Assembly (NCBI RefSeq): GCF_044359855.1
Contig: NZ_CP132291.1
Location: forward strand, 3,782,001 to 3,846,000
Origin: Rummeliibacillus pycnus_A
GTDB taxonomy: Bacteria; Bacillota; Bacilli; Bacillales_A; Planococcaceae
Direction: 5' to 3'
DNA: 64,000 nucleotides
The position numbers and the translations under genes are program-made. Below are positions 16,684-23,197 of the stretch, one piece after another (the first letter of the stretch is position 1; the number at the start of each line of letters is the position of its first letter). Below the pieces are notes generated by a model that was given only the letters and a program-made list of their open reading frames with translations, did no database searches and was not told the origin of the DNA.

Positions 16684-17193
16684 TTAATAACCTTTTCCAG
16701 GGTTCAATTTTCCATCTTTGTAATACCAATTATGTCTATGAGGTACTTTTGGATGGTTTTTATTATTTCCATGATTTGTATAATGTATATCTGTTTCTGA
16801 GTCACCATTTTTCCCATAATATCTACGAGTCTCAAGCTTTCCATTTTTATAAAAATCTCTTGATGAATACTTTGTCTTTACCTTTGTTGGTAAATTCCTA
16901 AGTTTTTTTGAATATTTATATGTAGAATTTCTACCTTTAACTTTAGCCCCTTTCTTTTTTGCTCCATTATAAAGTTGAGCAGTTGTTTTTTTCTTTTTCT
17001 TAGGCTTTGGTTTAGGTTTTGGCTTAGGTTTAAAAATTGGGAATAACCCTTTTGCTTCTGCAGTTTGTTTGTTAAAAGATATAGTGCTTGTTTTTTTGGA
17101 CTCTTTATCCAATGGTTTTTGAATTTGAAATGTTGAGAAAAACATTGCTAAGGCAATTATACTAGCCATAATAATTTTTAGTGTCTTTTTCAT
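16684..17193 (-). CDS. Small secreted toxin-like protein with polymorphic-toxin-type C-terminus
   Basis: A 169-residue, very basic protein. Residues 1-25 are a signal peptide (KKTLKIIMASIIALAMFFS). A (KP)5-K5 linker spans about residues 55-69. The C-terminal 60 residues carry RRYYGKNGDSETDIHYTNHG (123-142) and HPKVPHRHNW (147-156). That pattern, D-I-x-Y-T-x-H-G then H-P-x-V-P-H-x-H, is one I recall at the C-termini of polymorphic and phage-head-associated toxins, where the His residues are likely catalytic; relatives are thought to be nucleases, which is inference. An immunity-like gene follows directly. AAAGGAGA precedes the ATG. An alternative is a harmless secreted cationic protein. Confidence 0.55.
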   Translation of the reverse strand: MKKTLKIIMASIIALAMFFSTFQIQKPLDKESKKTSTISFNKQTAEAKGLFPIFKPKPKPKPKPKKKKKTTAQLYNGAKKKGAKVKGRNSTYKYSKKLRNLPTKVKTKYSSRDFYKNGKLETRRYYGKNGDSETDIHYTNHGNNKNHPKVPHRHNWYYKDGKLNPGKGY

Positions 17194-17355
17194 CCATAAT
17201 TCTCCTTTCCTTTATTTCAATAACAATATTAACTAAAAAATAAATATAAAATAAGTAAAATTATATATAATGAATGAGATAAAAGTCTTATATTTAAGAT
17301 TAAATTAGAGTTACAACTGCTAAGTGAAGAAATATGAAAGCTTAAAAAGGAAATC

Positions 17356-17430
17356 ATGGAAGTACTGTATGTTAAACAAATCAACGGTGAAAAAGTGGTT
17401 AAAGTGAAGAAAGTAATCACTGTAAAATAA
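17356..17430 (+). pseudogene. Short relic reading frame
   Basis: A 24-codon frame (MEVLYVKQINGEKVVKVKK...) with AAAGG before the ATG. The same frame reads KLELQLLSEEI, then TGA, then KLKKEI directly upstream, so it is probably the end of a small gene split by a stop. A terminator follows. No family recognised. Confidence 0.3.
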
Positions 17431-17442
17431 GGGGGAACCAAG

Positions 17443-17468
17443 GAGAGCTATCACAAGCTCTCTTTTCC
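17443..17468 (+). terminator. Rho-independent terminator
   Basis: GAGAGCT-ATCACA-AGCTCTC followed by TTTTCCTTT, just after the 24-codon relic frame. Confidence 0.65.
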
Positions 17469-17531
17469 TTTGTCATCGAATAGATTTTGTTAACGAGGGG
17501 GATTGTTTATATATCTTGAGATAAAATGATA

Positions 17532-17561
17532 TTAGATAAATAGAGATTTATAGTATATAAT
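17532..17561 (+). promoter_or_regulatory. Putative cold-shock gene promoter
   Basis: TTAGAT at 17532-17537 and TATAAT at 17556-17561 (18-bp spacer). It would start transcription near 17568, leaving a leader of about 138 nt before csp. Confidence 0.45.
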
Positions 17562-17594
17562 GAACTTAATAAGGTCCTTTATAGGAAAAGGTTG

Positions 17595-17658
17595 AATTCG
17601 CATATTACAAAGAGTAATCGTGTTTGTTCGGTACTTTTTGTAATATGTGAATTTTTTT
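17595..17658 (+). promoter_or_regulatory. Long hairpin in the csp leader (attenuator- or thermosensor-like)
   Basis: AATTCGCATATTACAAAG... at 17595-17616 pairs over all 22 positions with 17632-17653 (20 Watson-Crick pairs and two G-U), enclosing a 15-base loop and followed by five T and CTTTT. It lies between the putative promoter and the csp ribosome site (GGAGG at 17693), so it could act as a leader terminator or cold-responsive fold. It could instead be the terminator of a lost upstream gene. Confidence 0.6.
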
Positions 17659-17705
17659 CTTTTAAAAAGCTTATATATTAATAAATTATAATGGAGGTCA
17701 TTTAA

Positions 17706-17906
17706 ATGACACAAGGTACAGTAAAATGGTTTAACGCAGAAAAAGGTTTCGGTTTCATCGAAGTTGAAGGCGGAGCAGACGTATTTGCTCACTTCTCAGC
17801 AATCCAAGGCGAAGGTTTCAAATCTTTAGACGAAGGTCAAAAAGTTGAATTCGAAGTTGAAGAGGGCCAACGCGGACCACAAGCTGCAAACATTGTAAAA
17901 CTTTAA
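17706..17906 (+). CDS. Cold-shock protein (CspA/CspB family)
   Basis: A 66-residue single cold-shock domain that binds single-stranded RNA/DNA and melts mRNA structure. RNP1 is KGFGFIEV (residues 14-21) and RNP2 is VFAHFS (about 27-32), both complete; the opening GTVKWFNAEKG and the end GPQAANIVKL are standard. RBS TGGAGGT. It has a long structured leader and its own terminator, so it is monocistronic. Its presence as cargo inside the element is unusual; it may be a captured chromosomal copy. Confidence 0.95.
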   Translation: MTQGTVKWFNAEKGFGFIEVEGGADVFAHFSAIQGEGFKSLDEGQKVEFEVEEGQRGPQAANIVKL

Positions 17907-17940
17907 TTTTTAATTAGTTAGTTTTAGAAGTATCTAAGAA

Positions 17941-17974
17941 AGAGAAACCATTCAAAAAGGTTTCTCTTTTTTTA
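17941..17974 (+). terminator. csp terminator
   Basis: AGAGAAACC pairs with GGTTTCTCT (9 bp, 9-base loop) and is followed by seven T. Confidence 0.85.
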
Positions 17975-18039
17975 TTTAGTTTGACTCCAATGTCTATATA
18001 CAAAAATGCATGAATGAGGAGAATCATTTTGCTAGAGTT

Positions 18040-18237
18040 GCAGTAATCTGGGATATTTAAAATGAAGGTTTAACCGTTGAAAATAAAGGGTTTTTAATGT
18101 GCTAGATTGAATACTAGGGTAGTAGTAGGGTTGGAAGTCAATGTGGAAGGGTAGTTGGAAATAAGAAAAAAGTCGAGGAGAGTACGTATAATCCTCCTCC
18201 TGTAGATATTGCTCATTATAATTGGTTGTCAAAATAA
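18040..18237 (+). pseudogene. Decayed reading frame, possibly a DnaD-like replication protein end
   Basis: One frame from 18049 to the TAA at 18235 reads WDI-stop-NEGLTVENKGFLMC-stop-IEY-stop-GSS... and ends KKKVEESTYNPPPVDIAHYNWLSK. Three stops interrupt it. The ending HYNWLSK is like the end of the chromosomal DnaD in this window (PFYNWLDRNK), and W-x-x-x-N-E-G-L-T-V-E would fit a DnaD-domain helix, so I suspect a phage or plasmid DnaD-like gene. The match is short and the call tentative. Confidence 0.25.
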
Positions 18238-18238
18238 A

Positions 18239-18258
18239 AAGACCACCAATAAGGTCTT
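18239..18258 (-). terminator. Lipoprotein gene terminator
   Basis: On the minus strand AAGACC pairs with GGTCTT, followed by TTTATTTT, 33 bp after the lipoprotein stop. Confidence 0.6.
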
Positions 18259-18291
18259 AAACATTTAATTAAAGATTTTCGAAACAGTAAA

Positions 18292-18864
18292 CTATTGAAT
18301 TTTGAAAGTTTGTTCTCCTAATTTTTTGCCACCAATACCTTGGCTTGCAATCAATTTTACTGGTGTTTTCAAATCATCTAATTCATAAGCTACTGCATTT
18401 TCAACGGTACCGTCTTTCTTGATAGTCTCTAACTGGCTATCTAAAAAACGCTCATCAGGTAAGGAACCTACTTCTAATTTATTTACTGAATTCTTATTAT
18501 TATCTTGAATAACTTCAAATACTGCAAACCACGCAGTAGATGGATCTATTTCTTTGTCTGTAAGGTTCTTAACTTTATACCAAAGAGCTAGAACGGGTTT
18601 TTCTCCATATTCATTGCCTTTTTCACCAGGTTTTATAACTTTCTCTTTAGTAATTTCAATTTCTAGATCATGAATTTTTACTATACCATCTTTGAAATAG
18701 TATTTTTCATCCGTGGAAGCTTCAGCTTTTGTATCTTTTTGAGTTGATACAGTAGTTTCAGTTTTAGTATCCCCTTTGCTATTATTTTTATCTTCAGTTC
18801 CACCACACGCTGCAAGTAATAGTGCTAGGGCCATAGGAGCTACATACATTAATTTCTTTTTCAA
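18292..18864 (-). CDS. Lipoprotein, DUF5067-like
   Basis: I take TTG at 18864 (190 residues) as start: AAGGAGGGG lies 6 bp upstream, and the frame before it contains no better site. The N-terminus KKKLMYVAPMALALLLAACGG is a lipoprotein signal with lipobox LAAC, so the protein is anchored outside the membrane. After a Lys/Thr-rich linker, residues about 55-190 form a beta-rich domain (LEIEITKEKVIKPGEKGNEYGEKPVLALWYKVKN) of the kind labelled DUF5067 in Firmicutes. These proteins are common cargo of mobile elements; function unknown. It has its own promoter and terminator. Confidence 0.7.
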   Translation of the reverse strand: MKKKLMYVAPMALALLLAACGGTEDKNNSKGDTKTETTVSTQKDTKAEASTDEKYYFKDGIVKIHDLEIEITKEKVIKPGEKGNEYGEKPVLALWYKVKNLTDKEIDPSTAWFAVFEVIQDNNKNSVNKLEVGSLPDERFLDSQLETIKKDGTVENAVAYELDDLKTPVKLIASQGIGGKKLGEQTFKIQ

Positions 18865-18894
18865 AATTATCCCCTCCTTAAATGTACTAATTTT

Positions 18895-18923
18895 ACTATA
18901 AAGTAAATATAGATACATGTCAG
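18895..18923 (-). promoter_or_regulatory. Putative lipoprotein promoter
   Basis: On the minus strand CTGACA (18918-18923), 17-bp spacer, TATAGT (18895-18900), about 30 bp before the ribosome site. Confidence 0.5.
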
Positions 18924-18952
18924 TGTATTATTGTAAATTTTATATAATGTTT

Positions 18953-18977
18953 AAAAAGACCGCCATTAAGTCGGTCT
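18953..18977 (-). terminator. Second terminator similar to the lipoprotein terminator
   Basis: On the minus strand AGACCG-(9)-CGGTCT followed by TTTTTAAA. Sequence and loop resemble the hairpin at 18239-18258, but no minus-strand gene ends here. Confidence 0.5.
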
Positions 18978-19002
18978 AAGGATATTAAAAATGAGTGACG
19001 AA

Positions 19003-19021
19003 AAGTGACCAAGAAGTGACC
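19003..19021. repeat. Candidate integrase arm-type sites, right end
   Basis: AAGTGACC twice in direct orientation (19003-19010 and 19014-19021, 11-bp period), preceded by GAGTGACG. The octamer also occurs near the left end of the element, in both orientations. Confidence 0.45.
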
Positions 19022-19141
19022 AAATAATAAATTTAATATAAAATCTAATATATCAAGCGACATTTAATGATAGTATTAAATATAATAAATAGCGTTATAT
19101 CAACGTTTTAAAAGTGATTGATTTATCGTGACAATACATCT

Positions 19142-19170
19142 ATATAAAGGAATGGTTTTTGAGTGAACGT
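19142..19170. repeat. Right attachment site (attR) core, 29 bp
   Basis: Exact copy of 9742-9770. It contains the birA ribosome site (AAAGGA) and the GTG start codon, so integration and excision both leave birA's coding sequence unchanged. Confidence 0.9.
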
Positions 19171-20146
19171 ACCCATTAAATACGAACTATTAAAACGTTT
19201 ATCTGCCGCAAATGGTCAGCCAATCTCAGGACAACAATTGGCAGATGACTTAAATATTTCTAGAACGGCAATTTGGAAGCATATGAAACAATTGGAAGAA
19301 GAAGGTTATACATTTCAATCTATTCGAAAAAAGGGATACATCATGCTTTCAACACCAGATACACTAGACCCTGCAAAGATCACTGCTGCACTTGAAACGG
19401 AGCACTTTGGAAATCAAATAATTTATGAAGAATCATTAACATCAACTCAAACAGTAGCACATCAACTTGCTCAAGATGGAGCGCCTGATGGAACAGTAAT
19501 TATATGTGAGGAACAAACTGAAGGTAGAGGGCGCTTAATGCGAGAATGGAAATCTCAAATGGGAAAAGGAATTTGGATGAGTGTCATCATGCGTCCCGAT
19601 GTTCCTCCTTATGACGCACCGCAGTTTACTTTAGTAGCTGCTGTTGCCATTACAAGTGCCATAGAAGATGTGACTGGAGTACGGCCAGATATTAAATGGC
19701 CTAATGATCTATTAATAAATGGTTTGAAGTGTACTGGTATATTAACAGAAATGCAAGCTGATCCAGATAGAGTAAATGCGATTATTATGGGAATTGGTAT
19801 TAATGTAAATCATGAACTTGAAGATTTTGATGAGGATATTGTAAACATTGCCACATCGTTAAAAATAGCTTCAGGTAAACAAGTTGACCGTGCAAAGCTT
19901 GTAGCGAAGCTTCTTTATTATCTAGAAAAATATAGTAAGCAATATGTAGAAGAGGGCTTTGAGAAAATTAAAACTTTATGGGAAAAGTATTCCTGTACAA
20001 TTGGTAGTCGTATTAAAGCGACAACGCTTCGTGATGTTTTTGTAGGAAAAGCGCTAGGCATTACAAAAGATGGTATTTTACAATTACAACTTGACGATGG
20101 AACGATTGAAAACATCTATTCTGCTGATATTGAACTTCAAAATTAA
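19163..20146 (+). CDS. birA: Bifunctional biotin-protein ligase / biotin operon repressor
   Basis: A 327-residue BirA. The N-terminal 65 residues are a winged helix (SGQQLADDLNISRTAIWKHMKQLEEEGY) for DNA binding; the ligase core has STQTVAHQLAQDG, the biotin/ATP loop EGRGRLMREWKSQMGKGIWMS, KWPNDLLINGLKCTGIL and MGIGINVN; the end is an SH3-like domain. Start is GTG at 19163, inside attR, with AAAGGA 10 bp upstream. Before integration it overlapped cca by 17 bp and shared its operon; now the element separates them, so expression must come from a promoter in the right end of the element. A weak candidate is GCGACA (19057-19062), 18 bp, TATAAT (19081-19086). Confidence 0.95.
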   Translation: MNVPIKYELLKRLSAANGQPISGQQLADDLNISRTAIWKHMKQLEEEGYTFQSIRKKGYIMLSTPDTLDPAKITAALETEHFGNQIIYEESLTSTQTVAHQLAQDGAPDGTVIICEEQTEGRGRLMREWKSQMGKGIWMSVIMRPDVPPYDAPQFTLVAAVAITSAIEDVTGVRPDIKWPNDLLINGLKCTGILTEMQADPDRVNAIIMGIGINVNHELEDFDEDIVNIATSLKIASGKQVDRAKLVAKLLYYLEKYSKQYVEEGFEKIKTLWEKYSCTIGSRIKATTLRDVFVGKALGITKDGILQLQLDDGTIENIYSADIELQN

Positions 20147-20186
20147 ATATTGTTTATCGTTTTAAATATTGTTATAGTGTTATCAC

Positions 20187-20214
20187 AGGACAGTATCCTT
20201 TGGGAACCGTACCT
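20187..20214 (+). ncRNA. pan-motif-like RNA hairpin in the panB leader
   Basis: AGGAC-A-GT-A-TCC pairs with GGA-AC-C-GT-A-CCT around a TTTG loop: three short helices (3+2+2... bp) separated by an A-C mismatch and two single bulged A residues, A20195 on the left and A20211 on the right. A stem with two conserved bulged A residues ahead of panB/panC/panD genes is the published description of the pan motif RNA. Position and architecture agree; I have not checked a covariance model. Confidence 0.6.
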
Positions 20215-20270
20215 CAAATTGTATTCTTTTTTACTACAACAAAAAAATCTGCCTTGATCTTTTTAGACAG

Positions 20271-20340
20271 GGACGGAAGAAAACGATTCAATGTGATGAT
20301 TACACTACCCTTCTGTCCATTTTTGACAGAAGGGTTTTTT
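20271..20340 (+). terminator. panB leader terminator with a competing antiterminator
   Basis: ACCCTTCTGTC (20307-20317) pairs perfectly with GACAGAAGGGT (20325-20335), followed by T6: a strong intrinsic terminator 32 bp before panB. GGACGGAAG (20271-20279) can pair instead with CTTCTGTCC (20310-20318), giving a mutually exclusive fold. With the hairpin at 20187 this suggests controlled attenuation of panBCD; alternatively it is simply the birA terminator. Confidence 0.65.
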
Positions 20341-20371
20341 GTTTTCTTCCTCATTAAAAGGAGGAACTTGA

Positions 20372-21211
20372 GTGAAAAGTACAACTGAATTTCTAAAGAT
20401 GAAAGAACGTAAAGAAAAAATTGTTATGTTAACAGCTTATGATTATCCTTCAGCAATGCTAGCAGAAAATGCTGGCGTCGATATGATTCTAGTTGGTGAT
20501 TCGCTTGGAATGGTCATTTTAGGTTATGATTCAACGGTTAAAGTAACATTGGATGATATGATTCATCATGGGAAAGCTACAAGAAGAGGAGCAAAAGATA
20601 CTTTTATCGTGGTGGATATGCCATTTGGAAGCTACCATGGGGATGTTACAGATACTCTAAAAAATGCCGTCCAATTATTCCAGCAAACAGGTGCAAATGC
20701 ATTAAAAGTAGAAGGTGCAGGTCTACTCATAAAATCCATTAAGACACTGATTTCTGCTGGTATACCTATTATTGGTCATCTGGGATTACAACCACAGTCT
20801 GCAGAAGTACTAGGTGGCTATAGAGTACAAGGGAAAACTGCTGAAGCAGCGGAACAGCTAATAGAGGATGCATTAGCACTTGAAGAAGCAGGTGCTTGCG
20901 CTATTGTATTAGAATGCGTGCCACATCAATTAGCAGGAGTGGTATCTGCGAAACTAAAGATACCAATAATCGGAATTGGTGCAGGCCAAGAAGCTGATGG
21001 CCAAGTTTTAGTATTCCATGATGCGCTAGGATATGGTAACCACCATGTACCAAAATTCGTAAAAACTTTTGCAGAAGTGGGTAAGGAAATAGAACAAGGT
21101 ATTGAAGCTTATCGAGATGAGGTAAAAAAAGGTGCATTTCCAGCACCACAGCATCAATTTACGATGCCAGATGAAGTACTTGGTCAATTATATGGAGGAA
21201 TTAAAAGATGA
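20372..21211 (+). CDS. panB: 3-methyl-2-oxobutanoate hydroxymethyltransferase
   Basis: A 279-residue ketopantoate hydroxymethyltransferase, first committed step of pantothenate synthesis, using methylene-tetrahydrofolate. Motifs: VMLTAYDYPSAMLAENAGVDMILVGDSLGMV, the metal ligands in VVDMPFGSY, LKVEGAG, GHLGLQPQS and GIGAGQEADGQVLVFHD. Start is GTG at 20372 behind AAAGGAGGA. It overlaps panC by 4 bp. Confidence 0.97.
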   Translation: MKSTTEFLKMKERKEKIVMLTAYDYPSAMLAENAGVDMILVGDSLGMVILGYDSTVKVTLDDMIHHGKATRRGAKDTFIVVDMPFGSYHGDVTDTLKNAVQLFQQTGANALKVEGAGLLIKSIKTLISAGIPIIGHLGLQPQSAEVLGGYRVQGKTAEAAEQLIEDALALEEAGACAIVLECVPHQLAGVVSAKLKIPIIGIGAGQEADGQVLVFHDALGYGNHHVPKFVKTFAEVGKEIEQGIEAYRDEVKKGAFPAPQHQFTMPDEVLGQLYGGIKR

Positions 21212-22059
21212 AAATCATCACAACCATCGTTGAGCTTCAACAAGAACTAGAAATGCATCATTTGGAGAATAAAAAGATAGCTTTAGTTCCAACAATGGGC
21301 TACTTACATGAAGGACATTCGACACTAGCGAAAGCTGCAAGACAAGATAATGATCTTGTCGTAATGAGTGATTTTGTTAATCCAACTCAATTTGGTCCAA
21401 ACGAAGATTATGAAAACTATCCTAGAGATTTAGCTAGAGATGAAAAAATAGCTTCAGAAGCAGGTGTAGATTACTTATTTGTCCCAACTGTAGATGAAAT
21501 GTATCCAGCAGATGGTGGTATTCGAATTGAAGCAGGTCCTGCATCTAAAATTCTTTGTGGCGCAGCAAGACCAGGACATTTTAACGGTGTTTTGCAAGTC
21601 GTTTCAAAGCTGTTTCATATTGTTCAACCAACTAATGCCTATTTTGGTCAAAAGGATGCACAACAATTAGCATTAATTAAACTATTGGTTAGAGATTACA
21701 ATTTTCCAGTAACTATATGCGGTGTTCCAATTGTTCGAGAAGATGATGGGCTGGCAAAAAGTTCTCGAAATGTCTTTTTAACTGCTGAAGAGAGAAAGCA
21801 AGCACCAGTAATTCAACAGGCATTACAACAAGCAAAAGACAATTTTCTAAAACATCATGATAAAGAGTTTGCCATTCAAAATGCGATAGATATGATTGAA
21901 ACGAAAACATCTGGTCATATTGACTATTTAGAATTACGGAGCTATCCAGATTTACAAGAAATTCATCCTGAAACAAATCAATTTTTACTTGCTACAGCTG
22001 TTTATTTTTCAAACGTAAGATTAATTGATAATATTCTTTTTACTATTGAGGAGATATAA
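21208..22059 (+). CDS. panC: Pantothenate synthetase (pantoate-beta-alanine ligase)
   Basis: A 283-residue ligase joining pantoate and beta-alanine with ATP. ALVPTMGYLHEGHSTLAKAAR contains the HxGH nucleotide-binding box (here HEGH), followed by SDFVNPTQFGPNEDYENYPR, RPGHFNGVLQVVSKLF, FGQKDAQQLALI and the KMSKS-like LAKSSRNVFL. Translationally coupled to panB (ATGA overlap) and followed by panD 3 bp later. Confidence 0.97.
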   Translation: MKIITTIVELQQELEMHHLENKKIALVPTMGYLHEGHSTLAKAARQDNDLVVMSDFVNPTQFGPNEDYENYPRDLARDEKIASEAGVDYLFVPTVDEMYPADGGIRIEAGPASKILCGAARPGHFNGVLQVVSKLFHIVQPTNAYFGQKDAQQLALIKLLVRDYNFPVTICGVPIVREDDGLAKSSRNVFLTAEERKQAPVIQQALQQAKDNFLKHHDKEFAIQNAIDMIETKTSGHIDYLELRSYPDLQEIHPETNQFLLATAVYFSNVRLIDNILFTIEEI

Positions 22060-22062
22060 AAA

Positions 22063-22449
22063 ATGCTAAAAATGATGATGACTTCTAAACTCCATCGTGC
22101 CACGGTAACACAAGCAGACCTGAATTACGTTGGTAGTATTACAGTTGATGCCGATTTATTAGATACAGTTGGAATCTTACCAAATGAAAAAGTTCAAATT
22201 GTTAATAATAACAACGGTGCACGTTTTGAAACATATACCATTGCAGGAGAACGAGGCTCAGGTGTGATTTGTCTAAATGGGGCTGCTGCGAGATTAGTTC
22301 AGCCAGGTGATATTGTAATTATTATTGGATATGGTTACATGACTTTAGAAGAGGCTACAAAGCATAAGCCAACTGTTGCAGTTCTAGATGAACAAAATAA
22401 AGTAAAACAATTGATCAATTATGAACCAGAAGCAACTGTGATGGTTTAG
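22063..22449 (+). CDS. panD: Aspartate 1-decarboxylase precursor
   Basis: A 128-residue pyruvoyl-dependent decarboxylase making beta-alanine. The self-cleavage site Gly24-Ser25 lies in YVGSIT; Ser25 becomes the pyruvoyl group. KLHRATVTQADLNYVG and GERGSGVICLNGAAARLVQPGD are diagnostic. RBS GAGGAGA ends panC. Last gene of panBCD, followed by a terminator. Confidence 0.97.
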   Translation: MLKMMMTSKLHRATVTQADLNYVGSITVDADLLDTVGILPNEKVQIVNNNNGARFETYTIAGERGSGVICLNGAAARLVQPGDIVIIIGYGYMTLEEATKHKPTVAVLDEQNKVKQLINYEPEATVMV

Positions 22450-22464
22450 TTGATCAAATAAGAG

Positions 22465-22495
22465 GCTTAGTGTCGTTCAGATACTAAGCTTTTTT
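22465..22495 (+). terminator. panBCD terminator
   Basis: GCTTAGT pairs with ACTAAGC around an 11-base loop, followed by T6. Confidence 0.75.
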
Positions 22496-22689
22496 CCTAC
22501 CCATTCCCTGAATAAAATCTCATTTGAATCAATTTCATAATTCAAAGATTTGATAAAAAACACGAACATTAAATGGACTATTGTTATATGCCATATTTAT
22601 TAGAGGTCCATTCATAGTCCTGTGGGTAAGTGAGGAGGGCATTGAAAAAGTAAAAATAGATGTGAATTTATGATAAAAATCTAGTATAG

Positions 22690-22930
22690 CTATCTTCGTT
22701 GAAGTGGAATTAGCGGAGAGTCCTCGAAAATGCATTCGCATTTTCTTCGTACGATGTTCATTCAGTGAAGTTCATTCAATGTCCTGTGGGAAAACGAGCT
22801 AGACGAGACCCCGGAGCGAGATTTTCTCTGCGACGAAGCTAGCGAAGCGATGCAGGAGCACAAGCGAGAAGGCTCGTCAGCTCGCCCATGGAAAGCGCCA
22901 TCTGGAGCGATATGCTTAGTGAATACTGGA
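22690..22930. repeat. Bacillaceae-type intergenic repeat
   Basis: GC-rich island in an otherwise AT-rich 750-bp gap between panD and dinG. It holds GACGAGACCCCGGAGCGAG, AGGCTCGTCAGCTCGCCC and GGAAAGCGCCATCTGGAGCG, phrases I recall from a dispersed intergenic repeat of Bacillaceae and Planococcaceae. Small frames crossing it are not genes. The rest of the gap (22496-22690, 22930-23197) shows nothing beyond probable promoter sequence for dinG. Confidence 0.55.
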
Positions 22931-23197
22931 AATGAAATATTATCCGAATTATTGAGTTGTTTATTTAGAAAATATTCGCATTTTTTAATTAGAAAAGCAT
23001 TAATGAAATTGTCTCATTTAAAAAATCAATTAGTAGATTCGCAAAATATGCGAACAAATCTATGAATCAAACTAATTGTTTCTTAAAACAAAATTATTTT
23101 TAATAAAACCTAAATGATCTATCACCAAAATCAGCTATTCCTTTCGAAATATGATAAAATCTTGAATATAACAAGAACGGAAAGTTGTGAAGAATAA

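Larger units (their letters stand above)
9771..19170. mobile_element. 9.4-kb integrated element at the cca/birA junction
   Basis: Bounded by identical 29-bp repeats (attL 9742-9770, attR 19142-19170) and inserted into the conserved cca-birA gene pair. The left end carries a tyrosine-recombinase gene oriented toward attL, as in many integrative elements, but it is broken by a stop and two frameshifts. Cargo includes a sigma/anti-sigma pair (sigma frameshifted), a second dead recombinase, secreted and membrane proteins, a toxin-like protein with candidate immunity, a cold-shock gene and a lipoprotein. No relaxase, replication, packaging or virion genes are visible. Base composition looks more AT-rich than the flanks. 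It is best read as a decayed, probably immobile genomic island, possibly a remnant of a prophage or ICE. Confidence 0.85.

Noticed and set aside
18032..18232. 66-residue minus-strand reading frame
   Set aside because: No ribosome site, low-complexity Tyr/Phe/Pro composition, and it mirrors the decayed plus-strand frame ending PPPVDIAHYNWLSK.
22850..23065. 71-residue frame between panD and dinG
   Set aside because: It runs out of the GC-rich intergenic repeat and has no family features.
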